From G025836975 sp040391135 (GTDB taxonomy: Bacteria > Pseudomonadota > Gammaproteobacteria > Burkholderiales > Burkholderiaceae_B), in assembly GCA_040391135.1 (NCBI GenBank), contig JBEBYL010000001.1, positions 124,001 through 188,000 on the forward strand: a stretch of 64,000 bases of DNA. The letters run 5' to 3'. Shown here piece after piece: positions 8,459 to 16,987 of the stretch. Numbering within the stretch: the first letter of the stretch is position 1; every line of letters begins with the position of its first letter. The notes beneath the pieces were generated by a model that did not search any database, was not told the DNA's origin, and saw only the letters and a program-made list of their open reading frames with translations. Made by a program: the position numbers and the translations under genes.

Positions 8459-8890
8459 CTACTTCGCAAACAGCGATTCGATGTTCTTGAAGGATTTGAA
8501 TTCCAGCGCGTTGCCCGACGGATCCATGAAAAACATGGTGGCCTGTTCGCCGACTTCACCCTTGAAGCGCACGTAAGGCTCGATCACGAATTGGGTGCCG
8601 GCCTTGCGCAGTTTGTCGGCCAGCGCCTCCCATACGCCCATTTCAAGCACGGCGCCAAAATGGCGAACCGGCACGTTATGCGCGTCCACACTGCTGGTTG
8701 CCGCGCTGCCGCACTCTTCGGGAGCCAGGTGAGCGACGATCTGGTGGCCGTGGAAATCGAAGTCTATCCATTGATCGGAGGACCGGCCCTCGGGACAGCC
8801 CAGCAGCTCGCCATAGAAACGGCGCGCTTCGGCCAGGTCGCGAACGGGAAAGGCCAAATGGAAGGGAGGAAGCGTGTTTTGCTTGGACAT
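8459..8890 (-). CDS. VOC (glyoxalase/dioxygenase fold) family protein
   Basis: 143 residues, a single vicinal-oxygen-chelate domain of paired beta-alpha-beta-beta-beta units. FHLAFPVRDLAEARRFYGEL at the start and MFFMDPSGNALEFKSF near the end are the two signature blocks; H11 and E130 are at normal metal-ligand positions. The start is the ATG at 8888-8890, where homology-like sequence begins; the frame continues upstream without family features. It lies 17 bases upstream of pxpB on the same strand. The family includes glyoxalase I-like, dioxygenase and resistance proteins, and the substrate cannot be predicted here. Confidence 0.85.
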   Translation of the reverse strand: MSKQNTLPPFHLAFPVRDLAEARRFYGELLGCPEGRSSDQWIDFDFHGHQIVAHLAPEECGSAATSSVDAHNVPVRHFGAVLEMGVWEALADKLRKAGTQFVIEPYVRFKGEVGEQATMFFMDPSGNALEFKSFKNIESLFAK

Positions 8891-9006
8891 CGGGGACTCC
8901 GTGATCGGTTTTGCTGTGCCGCCTATGGCGCAGCGTGTCCCCATTTTATAGATATTTCGCCGGGTGTTTCCGGGCGGCCGATACGGACATTCCCCATGAC
9001 GGGGCC

Positions 9007-10302
9007 TTAGTCGGAAACGCCGACTCGCGCCGGTGGAAATATCAGCGAAAACAGGCTGCCGGCGCCGAACCGGCTGTGTATGGTCAGTTCGGCGTTGTGG
9101 CGCATGGCCACATGCTTGGTAATGGCCAGTCCCAGCCCGGTGCCGCCGGTGGCCCTCGAACGGCCGCGGTCGACGCGGTAAAAGCGCTCTGTCAGACGGG
9201 GAATGTCCTGCGAGGCGATGCCTATGCCGGTGTCCTGGACGGAATAGCAGGCATGGCCATCTTCGCTTATATACCAGCTGACGGTGATGGTGCCGTCTTT
9301 GGGCGTATAGCGTATGGCATTGGTCAGCAGGTTGGATACCGCCGACGCCAGCTCGGTTTCGATGCCGGTGATGCATAAATCCTCGGCGACATTCTCGACG
9401 AAGACATGCTGGTCGTTCGACAGGATGCGGCCCTGCTGCAGCGCGGTATGGATTAGCGTGCTCATGCGCACCGGCTCGCCTTCCGCGTGCGGCGACGATT
9501 CCAGCGTGGACAGGGTAAGCAGGTCGGCCACAATGGCCTGCATGCGCTGGGCCTGTTCCAGCATGAGGGTCTGGTAGCGCAGCCGCTGCTCGGCGCTTAG
9601 CGAGTCTTCGGGCATGTCGCGCAGCGTTTCCAGGAAACCCGACAACACGGTCAGAGGCGTGCGCAGCTCATGCGATACATTGGCCACGAAATCCTTTCGT
9701 GTCGTTTCCAGCTTTTCGACCTGTGTGACATCGCGGGTCACGATCAGGAACTGGCCGACGCCATAGCGCGTCAATTGCACCAACAAGGTCTTCTCTTGTC
9801 CCACCTTGTCCATGTGCAGCAGGATGGGGCCGGGCCAGGACGGCTGGCGGGCATAGCGGGCGAATTCAGGAGCGCGAAGAATGTTGAAAATACTATGTCC
9901 GCGGTCGGCCTTCATGTCCAGGCCGATATGGTCGCTGGCCGTTTGATTGCACCAGGTCAGGTGCATGGCCTCGTCCAGGGTGATGGCGCCGTCCGGCAGG
10001 GCCTCGGCCGCCAGCATAATGCCGTCCACGTGGCGATTGAGCAGGGCCAGGTCTTGCTTGTTCTTGCGCAATTGGCGATAAATGGGCGCCAGTATTTCGT
10101 CCCAGGGGCCGACCGATGGCGGCGGCGGGGCGTCGATATCGGCGACCCAGCGCGCGATGCGCGAAAGCTGCAGGCCGCTGACCAGAATCATGACGATCAG
10201 GCCCAGCGAGAACACCGCCCAACCCGTATTCGGTCCGAGCCACGAACCGCAAAGCCAGCCCAGCATTGCCCACAAGCCGATTGAAATGATGGTTTTGATC
10301 AT
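9007..10302 (-). CDS. phoR: Phosphate regulon sensor histidine kinase PhoR
   Basis: 431 residues, the normal PhoR length. Two N-terminal membrane segments (about 4-22 and 26-46), a PAS domain (about 92-195), then HisKA with the phospho-accepting His211 in ANVSHELRTPLT, and a HATPase domain with N box NLLTNAIRYTPKDG, G1 VQDTGIGI and G2 GGTGLGLAI. Without a large periplasmic domain this is PhoR architecture, in which sensing goes through the Pst transporter and PhoU. It follows phoB by 48 bases on the same strand. No pst or phoU genes are in the window. Confidence 0.93.
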   Translation of the reverse strand: MIKTIISIGLWAMLGWLCGSWLGPNTGWAVFSLGLIVMILVSGLQLSRIARWVADIDAPPPPSVGPWDEILAPIYRQLRKNKQDLALLNRHVDGIMLAAEALPDGAITLDEAMHLTWCNQTASDHIGLDMKADRGHSIFNILRAPEFARYARQPSWPGPILLHMDKVGQEKTLLVQLTRYGVGQFLIVTRDVTQVEKLETTRKDFVANVSHELRTPLTVLSGFLETLRDMPEDSLSAEQRLRYQTLMLEQAQRMQAIVADLLTLSTLESSPHAEGEPVRMSTLIHTALQQGRILSNDQHVFVENVAEDLCITGIETELASAVSNLLTNAIRYTPKDGTITVSWYISEDGHACYSVQDTGIGIASQDIPRLTERFYRVDRGRSRATGGTGLGLAITKHVAMRHNAELTIHSRFGAGSLFSLIFPPARVGVSD

Positions 10303-10350
10303 GTTGACAACGTTTCAGGGCCGTGGGGCCGGGTGGTTTTCAAAGCTCGT

Positions 10351-11052
10351 TTACGAGAGTTTGGGAAGCTGGTTGGTAAATCGATACCCCGCGCCGCGCA
10401 CGGTTTCGATATGGTTTTCATGTCCGCTTGGCTCAAGGGCCTTGCGCAAGCGTCGGATATGCACGTCCACCGTGCGTTCTTCCACGAAAACGTGATCGCC
10501 CCACACTTGGTCGAGCAACTGCGCACGCGAGAACACGCGTTCGGTATGCGTCATGAAAAAGTGTAGCAGGCGAAATTCGGTTGGCCCTATCGTCAGCGTG
10601 ATGTCGTTGCCGTTTACCCGGTGCGTGGTGGGATCCAGTTTCAGCGTGCCAATCTGGATGATGTCGTCGGTCAGCTGGGGAGCGCGCCTGCGCAGCACCG
10701 CCTTGATGCGCGCAATCAATTCCTTGGGCGAAAACGGCTTGGTGATGTAGTCGTCCGCTCCGGCCTCCAGCCCTTCCACCTTGTCGTGCTCGGCGCCCTT
10801 GGCGGTCAGCATGATGACTGGAACGCTGCGGGTGCGCTCGTCCGATCGCAGTGTCCTGGCCAGGGTGATGCCCGATGCGCCGGGCAGCATCCAGTCCAGC
10901 AGGATCAGATCGGGCAGTTCGGCGCGTATCAGGGTCTGCGCCTGCTCGGCGTCGAAGGCGCGTAGCACCTTATGGCCGGCAAACGACAAGTTCACCGAAA
11001 TTAATTCCTGGATCGCGGGCTCATCTTCTACAACGAGTATGGTCGTGCTCAT
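10351..11052 (-). CDS. phoB: Phosphate response regulator PhoB
   Basis: 233 residues of the OmpR/PhoB class. The receiver domain starts TTILVVEDEPAIQELI, has the phosphorylated Asp53 in LILLDWMLPG and Lys105 in YITKPFSPKEL. The winged-helix DNA-binding domain contains TIGPTEFRLLHFFM and RTVDVHIRRLRKALEP, which are close to PhoB. The start is the ATG at 11050-11052. It is first gene of the phoB-phoR pair and is divergent from ubiE. I looked for a Pho box in the 223-base divergent region and did not find a convincing one. Confidence 0.94.
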   Translation of the reverse strand: MSTTILVVEDEPAIQELISVNLSFAGHKVLRAFDAEQAQTLIRAELPDLILLDWMLPGASGITLARTLRSDERTRSVPVIMLTAKGAEHDKVEGLEAGADDYITKPFSPKELIARIKAVLRRRAPQLTDDIIQIGTLKLDPTTHRVNGNDITLTIGPTEFRLLHFFMTHTERVFSRAQLLDQVWGDHVFVEERTVDVHIRRLRKALEPSGHENHIETVRGAGYRFTNQLPKLS

Positions 11053-11275
11053 AGCGCCTGATAATAATGTAAAGCGTTTAATAATGGGCGTTCCAGGCAG
11101 GCCTTGCCGGGATTCCGCCCGCTGGGGTGCTGTTTGGGCGGCGCATGCGCCAATGCCGTTCATTGCCATAATATGGCTCAAATATTTCAGGTTTGTGAAA
11201 ATCGGACAACTGGTCGAATTATGGGCGGGCTTTTCGCCTTCCTGATAGCCATGAATGATGTACGATTGATGAACC

Positions 11276-12064
11276 ATGCAAAATACCCGTATTCCCCCCT
11301 CCAACCGGCCCGCCACTGAATCCATGTCCGAATCCAGCACGCATTTTGGCTACAAGACGGTCAGCGAAGCGGAAAAAGCCGGCAAGGTCGCCCAAGTATT
11401 TCATTCGGTGGCCGACCGCTACGACGTCATGAATGACCTGATGTCCGTGGGCCTGCATCGCGTCTGGAAGGCATTCACCATCGGCCGGGCCAATGTTCGC
11501 CCGGGCATGAAGGTGCTGGACATCGCAGGCGGCACGGGCGACCTGGCCCGGGCCTTCGCCAAAAAAGCCGGCGTCACCGGCGAAGTCTGGCTGACGGACA
11601 TCAACGACTCCATGCTCCGGGTTGGGCGCGATCGCCTGACCGATAAAGGGCTGCTGGTGCCCACAGCGGTTTGCGACGCCGAAAAACTTCCTTTTCCGGA
11701 TGCGTACTTCGACCGCGTCAGTGTGGCTTTCGGCTTGCGCAACATGACGCACAAGGATCGCGCGCTATCTGAAATGCGGCGCGTGCTCAAGCCCGGCGGC
11801 AAGCTGCTGGTGCTGGAATTCTCCCGTGTCGCCAAGCCGCTGGCGCCCGCCTACGATTGGTATTCGTTCAATATCCTGCCCTGGCTGGGCAAAAAGGTGG
11901 CCGGCGACGAGGAAAGCTACCGCTACCTGGCTGAATCCATACGCATGCACCCCGACCAGGCCACGCTGGCCGACATGCTGACCCAGGCCGGACTCTCGCA
12001 AGTGCGCTACTTCAACTTGAGCGCCGGCTTGGTGGCACTGCACGAGGGCGTCAATCTGGGTTGA
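11276..12064 (+). CDS. ubiE: Ubiquinone/menaquinone C-methyltransferase UbiE
   Basis: 262 residues, typical of UbiE, which uses SAM to methylate the benzoquinol ring in ubiquinone synthesis. Visible motifs are FGYKTVSEAEKAGKVAQVF at the start, the SAM-binding VLDIAGGTGDLA, the second conserved block VAFGLRNMTHKDRAL and the C-terminal GLVALHEGVNLG. ATG 11276 is used; an internal ATG at 11324 (MSESSTHFG) is also possible and neither has a clear Shine-Dalgarno site. It begins a run of co-directional genes that continues with the Tim44-like gene, ubiJ and ubiB, so this is a ubiquinone gene block. Confidence 0.95.
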   Translation: MQNTRIPPSNRPATESMSESSTHFGYKTVSEAEKAGKVAQVFHSVADRYDVMNDLMSVGLHRVWKAFTIGRANVRPGMKVLDIAGGTGDLARAFAKKAGVTGEVWLTDINDSMLRVGRDRLTDKGLLVPTAVCDAEKLPFPDAYFDRVSVAFGLRNMTHKDRALSEMRRVLKPGGKLLVLEFSRVAKPLAPAYDWYSFNILPWLGKKVAGDEESYRYLAESIRMHPDQATLADMLTQAGLSQVRYFNLSAGLVALHEGVNLG

Positions 12065-12114
12065 AGGAACTTCTTTTCTTTCGGCCTGTCCTACGTTATG
12101 CTAATGTTCAGCTT

Positions 12115-12137
12115 CCCGTAAGATTCTATCTTGCGGG
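12115..12137 (+). terminator. Stem-loop after ubiE
   Basis: Arms CCCGTAAGAT and ATCTTGCGGG pair with one G-T mismatch around a 3-base loop, 50 bases after the ubiE stop and before the Tim44-like gene. There is no T-run after it, so it is at best an attenuator or RNA-processing structure rather than a clear intrinsic terminator. Confidence 0.3.
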
Positions 12138-12205
12138 CTAACATCGTTAAAAGAGAACTTATTCGTCAATGCGCCGGGCGGCGCATTGCACTACAGGAGC
12201 ATTAC

Positions 12206-13171
12206 ATGTCTCAGCGCTTTTCACGGCTGCTTGCCGTTGCCATGCTGGTGGTGTCGGCGGGCGCGATGCTTTCGGTGTCATTCGACGCCGAAGCCCGCCG
12301 CATGGGCGGCGGCAAAAGCTTTGGCCGCCAGTCGTCCAACGTAACTCAACAACGTCAAGCCACTACGCCGCCCGCTGCCAATACAACGGCGCGCAGCGCC
12401 GCTCCGGCGGCTGGCGCCGCCGCGGCCGGCACGGCGGCCAAAAGCGGTGTTTCCCGTTGGCTGGGTCCCATTGCCGGCATCGCGGCCGGCCTGGGCATTG
12501 CCGCACTGCTTTCCAGCATGGGCCTGTCCGGCGCATTCCTGGAAATGATGTCCAGCCTGCTGCTGATCGGCTTGCTGGTCTTCGGTGTGATGTTCATCGT
12601 GCGCAAGCTGCGCGGCGGAGCTCCACGTCCTGCCATGCAGCAGGCGGCAGGCAGCAGCCCGCTGAATCGCCACAGCGCCGCGCAGGCGCAGGCCACCTGG
12701 CGCGAACAGTCTGGCGCGGCCGCCGCAACGGCAGCTCCGGCAGCGCCCGTAAGCGCGGTGCCCGCGCCTCCGGTCGACGAAAAATGGTTCATCCCCGGCG
12801 ATTTCGACACGTCGACATTCCTGGCCACCGCCAAGGCGCAATTCCTTGAAATCCAGGCGGTATGGGACAGCGGCGACCTGGACAAGCTGCGCGACTACAT
12901 GACCGACGACCTGATCGCCGAGGTCAAGCCCGAAATCCTGGCCCGCAACGAGAACAACGTGACCGAGGTCGTGCTCCTGAACGCCGAGCTTCTGGGTATC
13001 GAAGCCGTATCGGGCGGCCACCTGGCCAGCGTGCGCTATTCGGGCATGCTGCGCGAAGCCAAGGAATCCGAGGCATTCCGTTTCGAAGAAGTCTGGAACC
13101 TGTACAAGGCCGACAATGCCGGCTGGTTGCTGGCCGGCATACAGCAGATTCCGGTCGAATACGCCAGCTGA
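12206..13171 (+). CDS. Tim44-like domain protein, membrane-anchored
   Basis: 321 residues. An N-terminal signal/anchor (about 5-28, LLAVAMLVVSAGAMLSVS) is followed by a low-complexity Ala/Thr/Gln stretch, one or two hydrophobic segments (about 93-108 and 116-135), an Ala/Pro-rich linker and a C-terminal Tim44/MBA1-like domain of about 130 residues beginning near IPGDFDTSTFLATAKAQF. The start ATG at 12206 is preceded by AGGAGC at good spacing. Bacterial proteins of this type are exported or membrane-bound and have no settled function. It sits between ubiE and ubiJ, an arrangement I associate with Bordetella-type genomes. Confidence 0.8.
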   Translation: MSQRFSRLLAVAMLVVSAGAMLSVSFDAEARRMGGGKSFGRQSSNVTQQRQATTPPAANTTARSAAPAAGAAAAGTAAKSGVSRWLGPIAGIAAGLGIAALLSSMGLSGAFLEMMSSLLLIGLLVFGVMFIVRKLRGGAPRPAMQQAAGSSPLNRHSAAQAQATWREQSGAAAATAAPAAPVSAVPAPPVDEKWFIPGDFDTSTFLATAKAQFLEIQAVWDSGDLDKLRDYMTDDLIAEVKPEILARNENNVTEVVLLNAELLGIEAVSGGHLASVRYSGMLREAKESEAFRFEEVWNLYKADNAGWLLAGIQQIPVEYAS

Positions 13172-13266
13172 TCGCGCTGGCAGGGGTTGTGCGCGTGTAA
13201 AACCGTTAAACTTGAGCTCTTGCTATATAGGCTCTCTGGATACGGCTTAGCCGCGCACGCCCGATC

Positions 13267-13893
13267 ATGTTTTCATTGCCTCCCTTTTTTGCTCCCTCCG
13301 CGGTACACGCCCGTGTCCTGAACAAGCTGCTGCTGCGGGAAGACTGGGCGCGCGATCGCTTGAGCCGGCACTCGGGCAAAACCGTCAGGTTCGTGATCGG
13401 TGGACTTAAAACGGGTTTTTCCATACAAGCCAGCGGCCTCACACAGGCCTGCGACCCGGCCGTCGTTCCCGACGTGACCTTGACCATTCCCAGCGATAAG
13501 TTATCGGGCCTGCCCACGGTGTTGCGTTCGCGCGATCCCGACGCGGTGGCCGAAATCATGCACATCGAAGGCGATGCGGGCCTGGCGCGGGTGGTTTCCG
13601 ATCTTGCGCGCGATCTGCGATGGGATATCGAGGAAGACCTCTCCAAGCTGGTTGGAGACATGGCCGCCTTGCGCCTGCTGCAAGCAGGCAAGGCCATGGC
13701 ACAAGGCGTACAGCTGACGGCAGGCCGCCTGGCGGGCAATGTCGGCGAGTTTTTGTCCGAAGAAAGCGGCATGATGGCCAATCGCGCCGGGTTCGAGGAT
13801 TGGACCGCGGGCCTGCTGGCATTGCGCCGGCGCCTGGATGGCATCGAAGCGCGGGTGGCGACGCTTGGCACGCGCAGTTCAAGCAAGGGTTGA
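13267..13893 (+). CDS. ubiJ: Ubiquinone biosynthesis accessory factor UbiJ (SCP2 domain)
   Basis: 208 residues. The N-terminal half is an SCP2-like lipid-binding domain (about 15-115) with the pattern KTVRFVIGGLKTGFSI and a hydrophobic pocket, and the C-terminal half is helical, including DLRWDIEEDLSKLVGD, the typical UbiJ signature before ubiB. UbiJ binds ubiquinone intermediates in the cytosolic Ubi complex with UbiK. It is followed 4 bases later by ubiB, so the two are co-transcribed. The identification rests on domain form plus the ubiE-ubiJ-ubiB order. Confidence 0.88.
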   Translation: MFSLPPFFAPSAVHARVLNKLLLREDWARDRLSRHSGKTVRFVIGGLKTGFSIQASGLTQACDPAVVPDVTLTIPSDKLSGLPTVLRSRDPDAVAEIMHIEGDAGLARVVSDLARDLRWDIEEDLSKLVGDMAALRLLQAGKAMAQGVQLTAGRLAGNVGEFLSEESGMMANRAGFEDWTAGLLALRRRLDGIEARVATLGTRSSSKG

Positions 13894-13897
13894 CATC

Positions 13898-15454
13898 ATG
13901 TTCACCTTTTTCCGCTTGCTGCATATTATTTTCATCGCCCTGCGTTATAGGTTGGACGAGCTGGTGCTGTCGGGCATCAAGCACCCCGTTGCCTACGGTC
14001 TTTTGCGCATCGTCCGATTCGGACGGCCGCCCAAGATGCCGCGCGGCGTGCGGCTGCGCCTGGCCCTGGAATCGCTGGGGCCCATTTTCGTCAAATTCGG
14101 CCAAGTGCTTTCCACGCGGCGCGACTTGATTCCCCTGGATGTGGCCATAGAACTTGCCTTGCTGCAGGACAGGGTTCCGCCGTTTCCGTCCGACCAGGCC
14201 GCCGCCAGTATCGAAGCCGCCCTGGGCGCTTCGCCGCATACGCTTTTCAAGCATTTCGAAACCGATCCGGTCGCCTCGGCATCGATCGCTCAAGTCCATT
14301 TTGCCGTTTTGCACGACGGTCGCGATGTGGCCGTCAAGGTGCTGCGCCCGGGCATGCGCGAGATCATCGAAAAAGACCTTACCTTGCTGGGCGCGTTGGC
14401 CAGGCTGGTCGAGCGCTTGGCGGCCGATGGGCGCCGCCTGAAGCCGCGCCAGGTGGTGGCCGAGTTCGACAATTATCTGCATGACGAACTCGATCTGATT
14501 CGCGAGGCGTCCAACTGCAGCCAACTGCGGCGCAATTTCTCGACCGAGCGCGGCCGCGAGCATTTGCTGATGGTGCCCGAGGTCGTGTGGGAATACTGCG
14601 CGACCACCGTATTTACCATGGAGCGCATGCGCGGAATTCCTGTCAGCCAGACTGAGCGCTTGAAGGCGGCCGGCATCGATACCCGGGAACTGGGCCGTAC
14701 GGGTGTCGAAATCTTCTTCACCCAAGTCTTTACCGACGGTTTTTTTCATGCCGACATGCATCCCGGCAATATTTACGTATCCGACCAGCCCGAAACCCTG
14801 GGGCGCTACATTGCGCTGGACTTCGGCATAGTGGGTTCCTTGTCTGAATTCGACAAGAACTACCTTGCCCAGAATTTTCTCGCCTTCTTCCGGCGCGATT
14901 ACCATCGTGTCGCGCAACTGCATATCGAATCGGGGTGGGTGCCTGCGACCACGCGCGAAGAAGAACTCGAGGGCGCGGTGCGTGCCGTATGCGAACCTTA
15001 CTTCGACAGGCCTTTGTCTGAAATATCGCTGGGCCAGGTACTGTTGCGCCTGTTCCAGACCTCGCGCCGCTTCAATGTTGAAATCCAGCCGCAATTGGTC
15101 CTGCTTCAGAAAACGCTGCTGAATGTCGAAGGCATGGGGCGCGAACTGGACCCCGACCTGGATTTATGGAAAACAGCCAAACCCTATCTGGAAAAATGGA
15201 TGCACGAACGCGTCGGCCTGGCGGGCCTGCGCAAGCAGCTTGATAAGGAAGCCAGCCAGTGGTCGCAAATCCTGCCCCAGATCCCGCGGCTGGTCTATGC
15301 CAACCTAAGCCGGCCCGATGCCGGCCCTGGGTTAAACTTGGAGCTGGAACGCATGCGGCGTGCCCAGGAACAGACAAATAGACTGTTGATCACCCTGTTG
15401 GCTGTTATTGCGGTGGGCTTGGGCGTGGCGGTGTGGGCGCTGACGCGCCAGTAG
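13898..15454 (+). CDS. ubiB: UbiB atypical kinase/ATPase for ubiquinone biosynthesis
   Basis: 518 residues of the ABC1/ADCK/UbiB family. The N-terminal part has KFGQVLSTRRDLIP, part of the KxGQ motif region; SASIAQVHFAVLHDGRDVAVKVLRPG holds the Ala-rich loop and the nucleotide-binding lysine in two adjoining pieces, and HADMHPGNIYV and IALDFGIVGSL are the catalytic and metal-binding loops. The C-terminus ends with a hydrophobic segment (about 495-516, LLITLLAVIAVGLGVAVWAL), as in UbiB. ATG 13898 is the start that gives FRLLHI at the N-terminus. It is required for extraction or assembly of ubiquinone intermediates. Confidence 0.94.
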   Translation: MFTFFRLLHIIFIALRYRLDELVLSGIKHPVAYGLLRIVRFGRPPKMPRGVRLRLALESLGPIFVKFGQVLSTRRDLIPLDVAIELALLQDRVPPFPSDQAAASIEAALGASPHTLFKHFETDPVASASIAQVHFAVLHDGRDVAVKVLRPGMREIIEKDLTLLGALARLVERLAADGRRLKPRQVVAEFDNYLHDELDLIREASNCSQLRRNFSTERGREHLLMVPEVVWEYCATTVFTMERMRGIPVSQTERLKAAGIDTRELGRTGVEIFFTQVFTDGFFHADMHPGNIYVSDQPETLGRYIALDFGIVGSLSEFDKNYLAQNFLAFFRRDYHRVAQLHIESGWVPATTREEELEGAVRAVCEPYFDRPLSEISLGQVLLRLFQTSRRFNVEIQPQLVLLQKTLLNVEGMGRELDPDLDLWKTAKPYLEKWMHERVGLAGLRKQLDKEASQWSQILPQIPRLVYANLSRPDAGPGLNLELERMRRAQEQTNRLLITLLAVIAVGLGVAVWALTRQ

Positions 15455-15606
15455 CCATGTTTCTTTCCCAAATCCAGTCTGGCGTGAAAAGGCGCCTCAA
15501 AAATCCCGGCCTGACATGTTTTTGTTAAATGGCCCCTTTATAGTGCAAGGCTGATAGCAAGCGCACGCCCGCCCGGTGTACCGGATATACATTAAGAGAG
15601 ATTCCC

Positions 15607-16458
15607 ATGCTTTACCCTGAATTGTTCAAATCCATGGAAGCGGTGCGCTGGAATATGGCAACCGATATTCCCTGGGACGATTACGACGCCAGCAAGCTGA
15701 GCGACGATCAGGCCTATACGATCAAGATGAACGCCATTACCGAATGGGCGGCCCTGCCGGCAACGGAGATGTTCCTGCGCGATAACCGCGACGACAGCGA
15801 CTTTTGCGCCTTCATGTCGGTATGGTTCTTCGAAGAGCAGAAGCATTCGCTGGCCCTTATCGAATACCTGCGCCGTTTCCGCCCCGAATTGGTGCCCACC
15901 GAAGAAGAACTGCACAAAGTGCGCTTCGAATTCGATCCGGCCCCGGCCTTGGAAACGCTGATGCTGCATTTTTGCGGCGAAGTCCGGCTGAATCACTGGT
16001 ATCGGCGCGCTTCGGACTGGCACACCGAACCCGTCATCAAGGCCATTTATAAAATCATCGCCCAGGACGAAGCCCGCCATGCCGGCGCTTACCTGCGCTA
16101 CATGAAGCGCGCCCTGGTCCATCAGGGCCGGGAATTCGGCCATAACGCGCGCATCGCCTTCTCGAAGATCGGCGTGCTGATGGCATCGGCGCATCGCACG
16201 CCGCAGGCCCTGCACCCCACCAATCTGCACGTGAACAAAGACATGTATCCGCAAGATACGGTGCAGTCCAAGCTGCCTTCGCCGGGCTGGCTGGAAAACT
16301 GGCTGGACAACCAGATATGTTTCGACAAGGACTGGGAAGGCAAGGTCAGCTCGCGCATCCTGCATAACATGTCGCTGCTCATGGACGGCACCTTCAATAC
16401 CGTCCAGGACCTGAACCGCTACCGCAAAGACCTTTTGAAAGGGCTGGCGCCGGCATAG
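15607..16458 (+). CDS. Ferritin-like di-iron protein
   Basis: 283 residues, mostly helical and soluble. The ligands fit a carboxylate-bridged di-iron site: a glutamate in helix 1 (E46 or E54), E77-x-x-H80 in FFEEQKHSLAL, E125 in HFCGEVRLNHW, and E155-x-x-H158 in AQDEARHAGAY. The E, ExxH, E, ExxH pattern is that of acyl-ACP desaturases and related oxygenases rather than of iron-storage ferritins. The start ATG has AGAGAG upstream. It follows ubiB by 152 bases and precedes rfaE2 by 11. Substrate is unknown; a desaturase or hydroxylase role is possible, and a link to quinone synthesis is only positional. Confidence 0.75.
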   Translation: MLYPELFKSMEAVRWNMATDIPWDDYDASKLSDDQAYTIKMNAITEWAALPATEMFLRDNRDDSDFCAFMSVWFFEEQKHSLALIEYLRRFRPELVPTEEELHKVRFEFDPAPALETLMLHFCGEVRLNHWYRRASDWHTEPVIKAIYKIIAQDEARHAGAYLRYMKRALVHQGREFGHNARIAFSKIGVLMASAHRTPQALHPTNLHVNKDMYPQDTVQSKLPSPGWLENWLDNQICFDKDWEGKVSSRILHNMSLLMDGTFNTVQDLNRYRKDLLKGLAPA

Positions 16459-16469
16459 CGGCGCCTATC

Positions 16470-16961
16470 ATGGACGGTATGCCGGCTCGTTTCGAATCCA
16501 AGATACTTTCGCGCGACGACTGTGTGGCGGCGATCAAGGCGGGCGCGTTGCCGCGTCCGCTTATCTTCACCAACGGCGTGTTCGACATCCTGCACCGGGG
16601 CCACGTCACCTATCTGGATCAGGCCGCTCAACTGGGCGCCAGCCTGATCGTGGCGCTGAACACTGATGAATCCGTTCGCCGCCTGGGCAAGGGCGACGAC
16701 CGTCCTTTGAATTGCCTGGCGGACCGCGCCGCCTTGATGGCCGCCTTGTCCTGCGTCAGCATGGTGACCGAGTTCAACGAAGACACCCCGCAGGCGCTGA
16801 TCGAGCAGCTGCGTCCCGATGTCATCGTCAAGGGCGGCGACTACGATATGGAAACCCTACCTGAAACCGCCAGCGTGAAAAGCTGGGGCGGCCGGGCGGT
16901 GGCAATACCTTTCGAATTTCAGCGCTCCACGACTTCGCTGATCGGCAAGATCAGGCGCTGA
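16470..16961 (+). CDS. rfaE2: D-glycero-beta-D-manno-heptose 1-phosphate adenylyltransferase
   Basis: 163 residues, equal to the C-terminal half of E. coli HldE. It makes ADP-heptose for the LPS inner core. The cytidylyltransferase-fold signature is FTNGVFDILHRGHVTYL, with the HxGH motif as HRGH; VKGGDYDMETLPE and FEFQRSTTSLIGKIRR follow, matching the family. ATGs at 16470 and 16479 are both possible. It begins 11 bases after the di-iron gene stop and is likely in its transcript. The separate heptokinase (rfaE1/hldA) is not in the window. Confidence 0.93.
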   Translation: MDGMPARFESKILSRDDCVAAIKAGALPRPLIFTNGVFDILHRGHVTYLDQAAQLGASLIVALNTDESVRRLGKGDDRPLNCLADRAALMAALSCVSMVTEFNEDTPQALIEQLRPDVIVKGGDYDMETLPETASVKSWGGRAVAIPFEFQRSTTSLIGKIRR

Positions 16962-16987
16962 ACCCGTAGAGGCCCGGCGTGGGGATA

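Noticed and set aside
11053..11275. Pho box upstream of phoB
   Set aside because: No pair of CTGTCAT-like repeats with 11-base spacing was found in the divergent phoB-ubiE region.
13556..15094. 512-codon frame opposite ubiJ-ubiB
   Set aside because: Antisense to two well-identified genes and without recognisable motifs.
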